The notes under the pieces are model-generated. The model was given only the letters and a program-made list of their open reading frames with translations. It was not told the DNA's origin and made no database searches. A program made the position numbers and the translations under genes. A DNA stretch of 64,000 nt from Arthrobacter horti (GTDB lineage: Bacteria; Actinomycetota; Actinomycetes; Actinomycetales; Micrococcaceae): NCBI RefSeq assembly GCF_030731045.1, contig NZ_JAVALS010000001.1, positions 560,532 through 624,531 of the forward strand, read 5' to 3'. Shown here one piece after another: positions 1 through 10,836 of this stretch; within the stretch, counting starts at the first letter, position 1; each line of letters begins with the position of its first letter.

Positions 1-38
1 GCCGTCGTACCGCAGTCGCTGCTCAGTACTGCTGCTGC

Positions 39-449
39 TCAGGCGAGCAGGCTCGGCTTGAGGTCCTTCAGACGGCCCAGCAGGCCGTTGATGAACGACG
101 GGGAGTCGTCCGTGGACAGGGTCCTGGCCAGGCTCACGGCCTCGCTGACCGCGACGCTGTCCGGGACGTCCTCGTTGTAGAGCAGCTCCCAGGTCCCGAT
201 GCGCAGGATGATCCGGTCCACGTTCGGCATGCGGTCCAGCGTCCATCCCTGGGAGTAGGTGGTGAGGAACTCGTCGATGGTGGACTGCAGGGCGGTCACG
301 CCTTCGACCACCTCGACGGTGTACGCGTTGATCGTCTGTTCCGTGTGCAGGCGGCGTTCCTGGATGACCGAGTACGGCGTGACCGCGCGCTGCTCGGCTT
401 CGAAGAGGATGTCGAGGGCCCGGTTCCGGGCCTTGCCACGGGCACTCAC
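39..449 (-). CDS. nusB: Transcription antitermination factor NusB
   Basis: NusB binds boxA RNA together with S10 and supports antitermination of rRNA transcription. The 136-residue product has the usual NusB length. It shows the family features of a basic ARxxAL start (SARGKARNRALDILFEAE), a central helical segment, and the C-terminal motif VAVSEAVSLARTLSTDDSPSFINGLLGRL. The start is a GTG whose first base is the last base of the efp stop codon (TAGTG), so translation is probably coupled to efp. A much longer open frame continues upstream, but that part is the antisense-like shadow of efp. It is the last gene of the minus-strand run. Identification is firm; the start is well supported by the overlap. 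Confidence 0.95.
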   Translation of the reverse strand: MSARGKARNRALDILFEAEQRAVTPYSVIQERRLHTEQTINAYTVEVVEGVTALQSTIDEFLTTYSQGWTLDRMPNVDRIILRIGTWELLYNEDVPDSVAVSEAVSLARTLSTDDSPSFINGLLGRLKDLKPSLLA

Positions 450-1012
450 TAGTCGGTGACCCGGCCCAGGTAGCTGCCGTCGCGGGTGTCGACCTTGACG
501 CGGGTGCCCTGCTCCAGGAAGAGCGGGACCTGGATCTCGTAGCCCGTCTCCACGGTGGCCGGCTTGGTGCCGGCGGAGGAGCGGTCGCCCTGCAGGCCCG
601 GCTCGGTGTAGGTGATCTCGAGGACGACGCTGGCCGGCATCTCGAGGTACAGGGGGGCGCCGTCGTGCATGGCGATGATGACCTGCTGGTTCTCCAGCAT
701 GAAGTTCTTGGCATCGCCCACGACCTCGGGGGTCACGGTCAGCTGGTCGTAGTCCTGCACGTCCATGAAGACGTAGTCCACGCCGTCCTGGTACAGGAAG
801 GTGTAGTCGCGGCGGTCCACGGTGGCGGTCTCGATCTTGAGGCCGGCGTTGAACGTCTTGTCCACGACCTTGCCGGAGAGGATGTTGCGCAGCTTGGTGC
901 GGACGAACGCGCCGCCCTTGCCCGGCTTCACGTGCTGGAACTCGATGACGTTCCAGAGGTTGCCCTCCAGCTTGAGGACCGTGCCGTTCTTGATGTCGTT
1001 CGTGGTTGCCAC
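449..1012 (-). CDS. efp: Translation elongation factor P
   Basis: EF-P relieves ribosome stalling at polyproline stretches. The 187-residue protein has the three beta-barrel domains of the family. Its loop motif [15 protein letters not shown] places the functional lysine at residue 32. The C-terminal signature is intact ([27 protein letters not shown]). The GTG start follows an AGAGG ribosome binding site five bases away. The gene overlaps nusB by one base. A 103-base gap separates it from the TPR gene upstream and carries a TAGACT hexamer, so efp-nusB probably has its own promoter. No EarP, EpmA or YmfI modification gene is visible nearby; actinobacterial EF-P is known to work with an unmodified lysine in some species. 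Confidence 0.96.
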   Translation of the reverse strand: MATTNDIKNGTVLKLEGNLWNVIEFQHVKPGKGGAFVRTKLRNILSGKVVDKTFNAGLKIETATVDRRDYTFLYQDGVDYVFMDVQDYDQLTVTPEVVGDAKNFMLENQQVIIAMHDGAPLYLEMPASVVLEITYTEPGLQGDRSSAGTKPATVETGYEIQVPLFLEQGTRVKVDTRDGSYLGRVTD

Positions 1013-1086
1013 TGCAGCCTCTTTCGCGATGCCAGCCGGGCGTCCGGGGACGCGCCAGCCCTGTAATTGTCAAAAAACCGTTAACC

Positions 1087-1092
1087 AGTCTA
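1087..1092 (-). promoter_or_regulatory. Probable -10 element for efp-nusB (TAGACT)
   Basis: On the minus strand TAGACT lies 75 bases before the efp GTG, inside the only sizeable gap of this gene run. The same hexamer precedes rpsD, relA, yajC, pdxS and thrS. No convincing -35 is visible. A TTGACA sequence further downstream lacks a matching -10. Confidence 0.4.
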
Positions 1093-1115
1093 CCGCGTCG
1101 GAGAAGGTGCCTCTC

Positions 1116-3312
<2,197 letters not shown>

Positions 3313-3333
3313 GGTGGGGGTCTCCCTGTGTTG

Positions 3334-4533
3334 TCAGTTGCCGGACGAGCTGAGCTCGTCCGGGATGGCTGCGAGGTAGTTCCGGAGGTTGCGTTCGGTC
3401 TCCGCGACGGAGTCGCCTCCGAACTTCTCCAGGACGGCCTCGGCCAGGACCAGTGCGACCATGGCCTCCGCGACCACGCCGGCCGCGGGGACGGCACAGA
3501 CGTCGGAACGCTGGTGGTGGGCCTTGGCCGCTTCGCCGGTGGTGACGTCGATGGTCTGCAGTGCCCGCGGCACGGTCGCGATCGGCTTCATGGCGGCGCG
3601 GACACGCAGCACGGTGCCGATGCTCATGCCGCCCTCGATGCCTCCGGCACGGTTGCTCACGCGGATCACGTCCCCGTTGGCGTCCTTGACCATCTCGTCG
3701 TGCGCGGCGGAACCGCGGCGGGCCGCGGTGGCGAAACCGTCACCGACCTCCACGCCCTTGATCGCCTGGATGCCCATCAGGGCGGAAGCGAGGCGCGCGT
3801 CGAGGCGGCGGTCCCAGTGCACGTAGCTGCCCAGTCCCGGCGGAAGGCCGTAGGCGAGGACCTCGACGACGCCGCCGAGGGTTTCGCCCTCCTTGTGGGC
3901 GGCGTCGACCTCCGCCACCATGGCATCCGAGGTGGCGCGGTCGAAGCACCGCAGCGGATCGGCGTCCAGGGCGATCAGATCCGTGGGCCTGGGCAGAGCG
4001 GTGCCGTCCGGGACGGCCACGGTGCCGACGGCCGTGGTGTGGCTGATGAGCTCGATGCCGAGCTGGCGCAGGAACTTCGCGGCGACGGTGCCGAGCGCCA
4101 CGCGGGTGGCCGTCTCCCGGGCGCTGGCGCGCTCCAGGACAGGACGGGCTTCGGCGAAGCCGTACTTCTGCATGCCGGTGAAATCGGCGTGGCCCGGGCG
4201 CGGCCGGGTCAGGGGCGCATTGCGCGCAGAGGTGGCGAGCTCCTCCGGATCCACCGGATCGGAGGACATGACGCGCTCCCACTTGGGCCATTCGGTGTTG
4301 CCGACCTGGATGGCCACGGGGCCGCCCTGGGTGAGGCCATGGCGGACACCGCCGATGATGGTGACCTCGTCCTGCTCGAACTTCATGCGCGCGCCACGGC
4401 CGTAGCCCAGGCGGCGACGGGCGAGGGCGTCACGGACGTCCTCGCTGTTCAGCTCGACGCCTGCGGGGACGCCTTCAACGATCCCGACCAGCGAGGGGCC
4501 ATGGGATTCACCAGCGGTTAACCAACGAAACAT
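3334..4533 (-). CDS. aroC: Chorismate synthase
   Basis: Chorismate synthase uses reduced FMN to eliminate phosphate from EPSP, the last common step to aromatic amino acids. The protein of 399 residues begins [15 protein letters not shown], the conserved N-terminal signature. It contains [13 protein letters not shown], the [15 protein letters not shown] motif, [13 protein letters not shown] and the C-terminal [17 protein letters not shown]. The ATG at 4533 has AGGA eight bases upstream and matches the family start. A GTG at 4566 that overlaps the aroE stop would add eleven non-conserved residues and is less likely. The protein is full length with all signature blocks present. Confidence 0.96.
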   Translation of the reverse strand: MFRWLTAGESHGPSLVGIVEGVPAGVELNSEDVRDALARRRLGYGRGARMKFEQDEVTIIGGVRHGLTQGGPVAIQVGNTEWPKWERVMSSDPVDPEELATSARNAPLTRPRPGHADFTGMQKYGFAEARPVLERASARETATRVALGTVAAKFLRQLGIELISHTTAVGTVAVPDGTALPRPTDLIALDADPLRCFDRATSDAMVAEVDAAHKEGETLGGVVEVLAYGLPPGLGSYVHWDRRLDARLASALMGIQAIKGVEVGDGFATAARRGSAAHDEMVKDANGDVIRVSNRAGGIEGGMSIGTVLRVRAAMKPIATVPRALQTIDVTTGEAAKAHHQRSDVCAVPAAGVVAEAMVALVLAEAVLEKFGGDSVAETERNLRNYLAAIPDELSSSGN

Positions 4534-4562
4534 AGGTCCAATCCTGCCATGTCCGTGCCCGC

Positions 4563-5456
4563 TCACCCGCGTCGGGGGGCGTTCACTGCGTCACACATCG
4601 CGTCGATGACGCGTCCGGCGGCCTCGGGGCCGGTTCCCGTGAAGAGCAGCACCTGCTCCACGGCTTGGTAGAGCAGCATCTCCAGCCCGGGGACCACCAC
4701 ACCGCCACGGGCGCTCCAGGCGGAGGCGAGGGCGCTGGGCCACGGATCGTAGGCCACATCGAGCAGGACACGCTCCCCCGTCTCCGCTCCCGGCGCCAGG
4801 CCGGCCGCGAGGGGATCGGCCGCGCGGGGCGGCAGCGTGGAGATCACGACGTCGAAACCGGGCAGTTGCTCCGCCGCGCCGTCGTAGGCCCGCACGTCGA
4901 GGTTCACGCCGCTGGCGCCGGCCGCCTTCCGTGCCTCCGCGATACGCGCAGGATCACGGACGAAGAGGGTGACGGCGTCGTGCCCCAGGCGTGCCAGCGC
5001 GGCGATGGCCGCGGTGGACGTCCCTCCCCCGCCCAGGATTGCCGGACGCGTGCCGACCTTCAGATCCGAGACATCCGCACCGTGCAGACTGGACATGCCG
5101 GAGGCGTGGCGAAGCGCGTTGACGATGCCCATGACGTCGGTGTTGTGACCCCTCAGGTGCGGGCCATCGGCTCCCGGGGTGAACGTCACCGTGTTCAGCA
5201 CGCCCAGGTCGGTCGCGGCGACCGTGTGTTCGTCGACAAGCCCCATCATCGCCTTCTTGAGCGGCATGGTGACGGACAGCCCGCACCAGGACGGGTCCTG
5301 CCGGACGCGCCGCATGAAGGAGGCGAGCTCCGGTTCGTCCACGTCGATGGCCGTGTACTCGGCGTCGAAGCCGAGGGCGCGGTAGGCGGCCGCATGCAGC
5401 AACGGCGACTTGGAATGGGAGATCGGATGTCCCAGGACGGCGGCGCGGCGGCTCAT
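4563..5456 (-). CDS. aroE: Shikimate 5-dehydrogenase
   Basis: The enzyme reduces 3-dehydroshikimate to shikimate with NADPH. The 297-residue protein starts [20 protein letters not shown], the substrate-binding motif. The catalytic lysine is in [10 protein letters not shown] and the catalytic Asp in the NTDVMGI motif. The Rossmann glycine-rich loop [15 protein letters not shown] is a slightly relaxed form of GxGGxxxA. The ATG overlaps the mltG stop by four bases. The ten residues that an upstream start would add lie within mltG and are not conserved. It belongs to the aroE-aroC-aroK-aroB run. The C-terminal [13 protein letters not shown] helix is typical. Confidence 0.94.
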   Translation of the reverse strand: MSRRAAVLGHPISHSKSPLLHAAAYRALGFDAEYTAIDVDEPELASFMRRVRQDPSWCGLSVTMPLKKAMMGLVDEHTVAATDLGVLNTVTFTPGADGPHLRGHNTDVMGIVNALRHASGMSSLHGADVSDLKVGTRPAILGGGGTSTAAIAALARLGHDAVTLFVRDPARIAEARKAAGASGVNLDVRAYDGAAEQLPGFDVVISTLPPRAADPLAAGLAPGAETGERVLLDVAYDPWPSALASAWSARGGVVVPGLEMLLYQAVEQVLLFTGTGPEAAGRVIDAMCDAVNAPRRG

Positions 5457-7159
5457 TGGCAACGTCCCGCATTGGCCGAGCACCACTGCTGGTACAGGGC
5501 GACGTTCTTGTTGTGCTCCTCGAGGGTCGCCGCGAAGCGGGTCTCCCCCGTGTCCAGGTTGATGGTCACCCAGTACAGGTAGTCCGAGGCCTTCGGGTGG
5601 GCTGCCCCGTCGATCGCCAGCTTGCCCGGCGAACCGATCGGACCCACCGGCAGGCCCTGGTTGGCGTAGGTGTTGTACGGGTTGCTCTTGTCCGCCTTCT
5701 CCGCGGCGGTCAGCTCGTAGCTCTTGCGGCCCAGGCCGTACGTCACGGTGGCGTCCGACTGGATGTAACCGAGGGTCTGTGCATTGGGCTGAAGACGGTT
5801 CATGATGGCGCCGGCCACGGTCGGGTAGTCGGCTCGGCCCGCTTCGGCCTGCACGATCGAGGCGATCGTGAGGATCCGGTACTGCTGGTCCGGGTCCGTG
5901 ATCCCCTGGCCCTTGAGCTCGTCCTGGGTCGCCTTGACCAGTCCGGCCAGCACGTCCTTGGCGCTGGCCCCGACCGGGAAACGGTACTCACCCGGGAAGA
6001 GATAGCCTTCCAGGTTCTTCGCTTTGGCGGAGACCCCGAACTGCGCAGGCTTGTCGCTGAGTGCCTGCAGGTCCTCCACCTTGAGCCCTGTGCCCTTGGC
6101 GATGGCATCGAGGGACTCACCGATCCGCAAGCCCGCGGAGAGCGGCACATAGGAAACCTTGTCGCTGCCACTCGCGGCGAAGACCGCCACGGCGTCGGAC
6201 GAGCGCATCTCCTTGCGGAAGGTGTACGTCCCGGGAGACAGTGTGATCCCGGCGGCGGAGAAGGCCCGGGTGAACGTTCCGGCGTCGGCCACGATTCCGT
6301 CGTCCTTGAGCGTGTTGGCGACCTGGGTGAGGGAGGACCCGTCCTGCACCTGCACGGACACCGATCCCTGGCCCGGCCCCGGGTAATCGGTCACCAGATT
6401 CCAGCCGAGGAGCGGCCCGACGAACTGGGCCGCCGCGAATCCGCCTCCACCGACGAGTACGAGAGAGAGCAGGACCGCCACCCAGCCGCGCACCCGGCGG
6501 TGCCGTCCGTGGCTCGTGGTCTCCTCCTGGAACGCCGTCCGGAAAGGCTCGGCGGCGGCATGGGCCTGCTCCGGCCCTTCGGCGAACGGGAAGGCGTGTC
6601 CGGGGCCTTCGGCGTGGGTCTCATGCGCAGTGCCGGTCTCATGCGCAGGGTCCTGGACCGGCTCCACCACGGGAACGACGACGGTGGGCTGGCTCACAGG
6701 CTTGGTCTCGCCCCGCTGGAGCGGGTGGGCGCTCCCCCGGTGGCCATGCGCCAGCGCATGCAGCCGGCCGGTTTCAGGCTCCGGGTAGAAATGCTGTGCG
6801 TGCGCGGTGGCGGGGACCGGCGCGATGCGGGAGGTCATCGGCTCCGGCTCACGCGCAGAGGTACCGGCAGCCGGAGGCTCGGCTTCCGGCTCCACCAGTC
6901 GCGCGGCAGGCTGGGCCTGTGCAGGTTCCGGTGCCGGCGTCGGAGCCTCCTCGGGGGTGGTGAGGTCGTCGTCGTCATCGTCGTCGGTCAGGGGGAACCG
7001 CTCGATCACGTCACGGCGCCGCGGGAGTTCCGCGAGCTCCTGGTCGAACGGCGCCGCGGATCCGTCCGTTTCGGCTCGTTCGGACCGTATCCGCTCCAGT
7101 GCACGCAATTCACGGCGCGTCAAGGGCATGCCGCCGGCCCCGTTGTCGTGAGTGCTCAC
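5453..7159 (-). CDS. mltG: Endolytic murein transglycosylase MltG (YceG family)
   Basis: MltG cuts nascent glycan strands and is thought to set strand length in the divisome/elongasome. The 568-residue protein has three parts. The first is a long N-terminal cytoplasmic region (1-220) rich in Pro, Ala, Glu and His with seven consecutive Asp (59-65). A single membrane helix follows at about 226-248. The extracytoplasmic part has a LysM-like domain followed by the YceG catalytic domain. The motif LTIASIVQAEAGRADYP corresponds to the family EKE region; Glu439 fits the catalytic position, while the preceding Glu of many homologues is Gln here. The GTG start overlaps the ruvX stop by four bases. 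The extended N-terminus is common in actinobacteria but of unknown role. Confidence 0.92.
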   Translation of the reverse strand: MSTHDNGAGGMPLTRRELRALERIRSERAETDGSAAPFDQELAELPRRRDVIERFPLTDDDDDDDLTTPEEAPTPAPEPAQAQPAARLVEPEAEPPAAGTSAREPEPMTSRIAPVPATAHAQHFYPEPETGRLHALAHGHRGSAHPLQRGETKPVSQPTVVVPVVEPVQDPAHETGTAHETHAEGPGHAFPFAEGPEQAHAAAEPFRTAFQEETTSHGRHRRVRGWVAVLLSLVLVGGGGFAAAQFVGPLLGWNLVTDYPGPGQGSVSVQVQDGSSLTQVANTLKDDGIVADAGTFTRAFSAAGITLSPGTYTFRKEMRSSDAVAVFAASGSDKVSYVPLSAGLRIGESLDAIAKGTGLKVEDLQALSDKPAQFGVSAKAKNLEGYLFPGEYRFPVGASAKDVLAGLVKATQDELKGQGITDPDQQYRILTIASIVQAEAGRADYPTVAGAIMNRLQPNAQTLGYIQSDATVTYGLGRKSYELTAAEKADKSNPYNTYANQGLPVGPIGSPGKLAIDGAAHPKASDYLYWVTINLDTGETRFAATLEEHNKNVALYQQWCSANAGRCQ

Positions 7160-7704
7160 GTCTGGTCGCCTCCATCACTTGCGTCACCGGACGCAGAACG
7201 GCCGCTCACGGGCACGCCAACCGCGGCTCCGTGACGTTTCTGCATGTCAAGGGCCTGTTGAAGAATGTTCACAGCCGCCACCTGATCCACGATTTTACGG
7301 TGTTCACGGCCGTCGACTCCAGCTTCACGCAGACTCCGGTGGGCCGCGACCGTCGTCAGGCGCTCGTCCAACAGGGATACCGTGCAGAGGCTCCCCTCCT
7401 GCGCGAGCCGGTCCGCCAGCAGCACGGCGTACTCCTCGGCCATGCGGGTGGACGCGCTCTCGCCGCCACTCATGGTGCGCGGCAGCCCGACGAACACCCA
7501 GCGCACCTGACGTTCCCGGATCTGCTTGAGCAGAACCGAGACGTCGGAGTTCTTCTTGGCGTCGCGCTGCAGGGTCTTGAACGGGGTCGCGAGGATGCCG
7601 TCGGGGTCGCTCAGAGCGACCCCGACCCGGGCGCGCCCCACGTCGACACCCAGCCGGACGCCGCGCTGCGGCTCCGGCTGGATGCCGGCTTCCTGAAACT
7701 CCAC
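7156..7704 (-). CDS. ruvX: RuvX/YqgF family pre-16S rRNA nuclease
   Basis: YqgF proteins have an RNase H fold and process the 5' end of 16S rRNA, with a proposed Holliday junction role as well. The 182-residue protein contains the GVDVGRARVGVALSDPDG strand-turn with the first catalytic Asp. It also has VFVGLPRTMSGGES and the DERLTTVAAHRSLREAGV motif with a further acidic residue. A GTG start lies six bases from the alaS stop, and the stop overlaps mltG. The alaS-ruvX-mltG order is widely conserved in actinobacteria. The N-terminal ten residues are not conserved, so the exact start is less certain than the identity. Confidence 0.92.
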   Translation of the reverse strand: MEFQEAGIQPEPQRGVRLGVDVGRARVGVALSDPDGILATPFKTLQRDAKKNSDVSVLLKQIRERQVRWVFVGLPRTMSGGESASTRMAEEYAVLLADRLAQEGSLCTVSLLDERLTTVAAHRSLREAGVDGREHRKIVDQVAAVNILQQALDMQKRHGAAVGVPVSGRSASGDASDGGDQT

Positions 7705-7710
7705 GCGGCC

Positions 7711-10389
7711 CTAGCGGGTGCGAACGGCGTCGACGACGGCGGTCAGGGCCGCGGGGACCTTGGCGGGGTCGGTGCCGCCGCCCTGGGCGATGTCGTCCTT
7801 GCCGCCGCCACCGCCACCGAGAATGCCTGCGGCAAGACGCACCAGCGCGCCGGCCTTGACGCCTTCGCCCCGAGCGGCGTCGTTCGCGGCGACCAGGATC
7901 ACCGGGCGCCCGCCGGACGCACCGGCGACGGCCACGACGGCGGCCTCGGAGCCGAGGCGGCCACGCAGGTCGAGCGCGAGAGAACGGAGGTCGTCCGCTC
8001 CGCCCACCTGGCCGGCGTCGTGCGCGATGATGCGCACGCCGGCGGCGTCCTGTGCGGAGGCCAACATGGTGGCGGCCTGAGCGGCGAGCTGCTCCTTGCG
8101 GAGCTTCTCCAGTTCCTTCTCCAGGGACTTCAGCTTGCCCAGAGTGGATCCGATGCGCTCGGTGAGCTGGTGCGACGGCACCTTGAACATCTCGCTGAGC
8201 TCCGTGACCAGGGCGCGTTCGGCGGCGAACTGACGGAAGGCATCCATGCCCACGAGGGCCTCCACGCGGCGGTTGCCGGAACCGACGGACTGCTCGCCGA
8301 GCAGGTTCAGAGTGCCGATCCGGGAGGTGCTGGCGACATGGGTGCCGCCGCAGAGCTCACGCGACCAGGCGCCGTCGATCTCCACGACGCGCACTTCGCT
8401 GCCGTAGTTCTCGCCGAACAGGGCCATGGCGCCCAGCGCCCTCGCGTCGTCGAGCTTCATGACCTTGGTGTCCACCTGGAAGTTGCTGCGGATGGCCAGG
8501 TTGGCGACTTCCTCGATCTCGCTCTTGGTGGCGTTGGACAGCTGCTCGCCCCAGGCGAAGTCGAAGCGCAGGTAGCCGGCCTTGTTGAAGGAGCCGCGCT
8601 GGGTGGCCTCCCGGCCCAGGAGCTGCCGCAGAGCGGCATGCACCAGGTGCGTGGCGGTGTGAGCCTGCTCGCCGGCGTGACGACGTTCGGCGTCCACGGT
8701 GGCACGGACCAGGGCGTCCGAGGAGATCTCGCCTTCGCGGACCACTGCCTTGTGCACGGACAGGCCCTTCACGGGACGCTGGACGTCCAGGACCTCCACC
8801 ACGAAGCCGTCACCGGTGATGAGGCCCGTGTCGGCGGCCTGGCCGCCGGCCTCGGCGTAGAACGGGGTCTCGGCGAGAACCAGCTCGATCTCATCACCCG
8901 TGGAGGCATGGCCGGCCAGGGCGCCGTTGCTGAGCAGGGCGCGGACGCGGGACTCGCTCTCCAGCTCGTCATAGCCGGTGAACACCGTCTCGCCCTGGCC
9001 CAGGAGCTCACGGAAGACGGTGAGGTCGGCGTGGCCTCCCTTCTTCGCCTTCGCGTCGGCCTGGGCGCGCTGGCGCTGCTCCTGCATGAGGGAGCGGAAG
9101 GTGGCCTCGTCGACGGCGACGCCGGCCTCCTCGGCCATCTCCAGGGTCAGGTCGATCGGGAAGCCGTAGGTGTCGTGCAGGGTGAAGGCGTCCTCACCGG
9201 AGAGCTCGGAGCCGCCGGCCTTGGCCAGAACCACGGCCTCGTCGAGGCGCGCGGTGCCGGCTGCGATGGTGCGCAGGAACGCCCGCTCCTCCGCGTAGGC
9301 GATACGGGAGATCCGGTCGAACTCGAGCTCCACGGCCGGGTAGACGCCCTTCATGGCGTCGCGGGAGGCCGGAAGCAGCTCGGGCAGGCAGGCCTGCTCC
9401 ACGCCGAGGAGGCGCATGGAGCGCACGGCGCGGCGGATGAGGCGGCGCAGCACGTAGCCGCGGCCCTCGTTGGAGGGGGTGACGCCGTCGGCGATCAGCA
9501 TGAGGGCGCTGCGCACGTGGTCGGCGACCACACGCATGCGGACGTCGTCCACGTGGTGGGGGTCGTCGGCGCTCTCGGCGGAGGTGTACTCCTTGCCGGA
9601 GAGCAAGGCGGCCTTGTCGATGACGGGACGGACCTGGTCCGTCTCGTACATGTTCTCCACGCCCTGCAGGATCATGGCCAGGCGCTCCATGCCGAGGCCC
9701 GTGTCGATGTTCTTCTTGGGCAGCTCGCCCACGATGTCGAACTCGACCTTCGACTTCACGTTCTCGATCTGGTACTGCATGAACACCAGGTTCCAGATCT
9801 CCACGTAGCGGTTGTCGTCCGCGGCGGGACCGCCCTCGATGCCGTAGGCAGGACCGCGGTCGTAGTAAATCTCCGAGCAGGGGCCTGCAGGGCCCGGCTG
9901 GCCGGTGGACCAGTAGTTGTCGCTCTTGCCCATGCGCTGGATGCGCTCGGCAGGGATGGCCGTGTTCTTCAGCCAGAGATCGCGGGCCTCGTCGTCCTCT
10001 TCGTAGACGGTCACCCAGAGCTTCTCCACGGGCAGCCCGTAGCCGCCGTTCTCCACCCCGGTGGTGAGCAGCTCGAAGGCGAACTTGATGGCGTCTTCCT
10101 TGAAGTAGTCGCCGAAGGAGAAGTTGCCGCACATCTGGAAGAACGTGCCGTGGCGCGCGGTCTTGCCGACCTCTTCGATGTCGCCGGTGCGAATGCACTT
10201 CTGCACGCTCGTGGCGCGGCTGTACGGCGGGGTCTCACGCGCGGTCAGGTACGGGATGAAGGGCACCATTCCGGCCACGGTGAACAGCAGGCTGGGGTCA
10301 CTGGACACCAACGAGGCGGACGGCACGGCGGTGTGGCCCTTGCTGACGAAAAAGTCCACCCAGCGCTTGGTGATTTCCTGCGACTTCAT
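7711..10389 (-). CDS. alaS: Alanyl-tRNA synthetase
   Basis: AlaRS charges tRNA-Ala and edits Ser/Gly misacylation. The 892-residue protein has all parts. The class II catalytic core has motif 2 around KCIRTGDIEEVGKTARHGTF and the FFQMCGNFSFGDYFK segment. The editing domain has zinc ligands in HTATHLVHAAL and ELCGGTHV. The C-Ala domain near the end carries a glycine-rich GGGGGGKDDIAQGGG tract. The length is normal. The ATG is preceded by a weak AAGGGA about twelve bases away, so initiation may be modest. It follows a 213-base gap with inverted repeats and probably heads the alaS-ruvX-mltG-aro run. Confidence 0.98.
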   Translation of the reverse strand: MKSQEITKRWVDFFVSKGHTAVPSASLVSSDPSLLFTVAGMVPFIPYLTARETPPYSRATSVQKCIRTGDIEEVGKTARHGTFFQMCGNFSFGDYFKEDAIKFAFELLTTGVENGGYGLPVEKLWVTVYEEDDEARDLWLKNTAIPAERIQRMGKSDNYWSTGQPGPAGPCSEIYYDRGPAYGIEGGPAADDNRYVEIWNLVFMQYQIENVKSKVEFDIVGELPKKNIDTGLGMERLAMILQGVENMYETDQVRPVIDKAALLSGKEYTSAESADDPHHVDDVRMRVVADHVRSALMLIADGVTPSNEGRGYVLRRLIRRAVRSMRLLGVEQACLPELLPASRDAMKGVYPAVELEFDRISRIAYAEERAFLRTIAAGTARLDEAVVLAKAGGSELSGEDAFTLHDTYGFPIDLTLEMAEEAGVAVDEATFRSLMQEQRQRAQADAKAKKGGHADLTVFRELLGQGETVFTGYDELESESRVRALLSNGALAGHASTGDEIELVLAETPFYAEAGGQAADTGLITGDGFVVEVLDVQRPVKGLSVHKAVVREGEISSDALVRATVDAERRHAGEQAHTATHLVHAALRQLLGREATQRGSFNKAGYLRFDFAWGEQLSNATKSEIEEVANLAIRSNFQVDTKVMKLDDARALGAMALFGENYGSEVRVVEIDGAWSRELCGGTHVASTSRIGTLNLLGEQSVGSGNRRVEALVGMDAFRQFAAERALVTELSEMFKVPSHQLTERIGSTLGKLKSLEKELEKLRKEQLAAQAATMLASAQDAAGVRIIAHDAGQVGGADDLRSLALDLRGRLGSEAAVVAVAGASGGRPVILVAANDAARGEGVKAGALVRLAAGILGGGGGGKDDIAQGGGTDPAKVPAALTAVVDAVRTR

Positions 10390-10452
10390 GAGGAAGTGTT
10401 GTCCCTTCGGCGTTTCCGGCCGGTGCCCTCAGGTTCAGATCGCTCCGAGGTT

Positions 10453-10524
10453 CACCTGGCCAGGTGATGCATACAGGCGGACGTCGCGTCCGCCGCGTTC
10501 AATTGTGCCTTCCCGGGTGCCGGG
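10453..10524. promoter_or_regulatory. Cluster of three short inverted repeats upstream of alaS
   Basis: Within the alaS upstream gap there are three elements: a 14-base perfect palindrome CACCTGGCCAGGTG (10453-10466), an 8-base inverted repeat GGCGGACG-3-CGTCCGCC (10476-10494), and a CCCGG-GTG-CCGGG hairpin (10512-10524). They may be operator or RNA leader structures. No T-box motif is recognisable and no clear -10/-35 pair is visible. Confidence 0.35.
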
Positions 10525-10540
10525 AGGCTAATCAGCAGGA

Positions 10541-10588
10541 CCCGCCGCGCGCCGTCGTCGTGGCTGGACGACGACGGCGTGTGGCGGG
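10541..10588 (-). terminator. Hairpin terminator after the DUF6167-like gene
   Basis: A 21-base-pair stem (two G-U pairs) with a six-base loop GGCTGG follows the stop of the small gene at 10603. The inner arm is CGCCGTCGTCGT/ACGACGACGGCG. There is no U tract, as is common for actinobacterial terminators. It insulates alaS from the rpsD side. Confidence 0.75.
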
Positions 10589-10602
10589 CCAGAGGTGAGT
10601 GC

Positions 10603-10824
10603 TCAGCGCTGCCTGTCGTCCAGGGCGAGAGCGGCGCGGAGCTCGTCTTCGCGCTCTCTCATGCCGTCCCTGACCTGGTCGGCGAAGTGATAGACGCTGT
10701 CGGCCAGGCGCCCGACGGCACGGTTGAGGCCTTCGGGCCCGATGGCGCCCTTCGCCTCATTGACCTTGCGGAACACCACGACGCCGATGGCCGCGCCGAC
10801 GGAGAGCCAGAGGATCCTTTTCAT
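10603..10824 (-). CDS. Small membrane-anchored protein (DUF6167-like)
   Basis: The 73-residue protein begins with a hydrophobic segment (KRILWLSVGAAIGVVVFRKV). An amphipathic, charged helix-forming remainder follows (GRLADSVYHFADQVRDGMREREDELRAAL). It looks like a single-pass membrane protein with a cytoplasmic coiled tail. Proteins of this size and composition sit between alaS and the DUF948 gene in many actinobacteria and are annotated as DUF6167; I assign this from memory of synteny and general pattern. The ATG is 12 bases after the DUF948 stop with an AGGA motif in between. Function unknown. Confidence 0.75.
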   Translation of the reverse strand: MKRILWLSVGAAIGVVVFRKVNEAKGAIGPEGLNRAVGRLADSVYHFADQVRDGMREREDELRAALALDDRQR

Positions 10825-10836
10825 GTGCTGTCCTTC

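Noticed and set aside
450-1073. Long upstream extension of the nusB frame
   Set aside because: It lies over efp in another frame with Arg/Pro/Gly-rich composition; NusB homologues begin at the GTG at 449.
1069-1075. TTGACA-like sequence as -35 element for efp
   Set aside because: No acceptable -10 lies 16-19 bases downstream; the TAGACT upstream is a better candidate.
4534-4566. GTG start for aroC overlapping the aroE stop
   Set aside because: The four-base overlap is attractive, but chorismate synthases begin at the [12 protein letters not shown] motif, and AGGA lies eight bases before that ATG.
6964-6987. GAC/GAT trinucleotide repeat in mltG as a phase-variable microsatellite
   Set aside because: The repeat is in whole codons and interrupted by GAT. 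Changes would alter Asp number but not frame, so phase variation is not supported.
7099-10467. Very long plus-strand open frame (over 1,100 codons) opposite alaS, ruvX and mltG
   Set aside because: It is an antisense shadow created by high-GC codon bias. It has no recognisable domain, low-complexity His/Ala/Gly/Val composition, and the opposite strand encodes well-known proteins.
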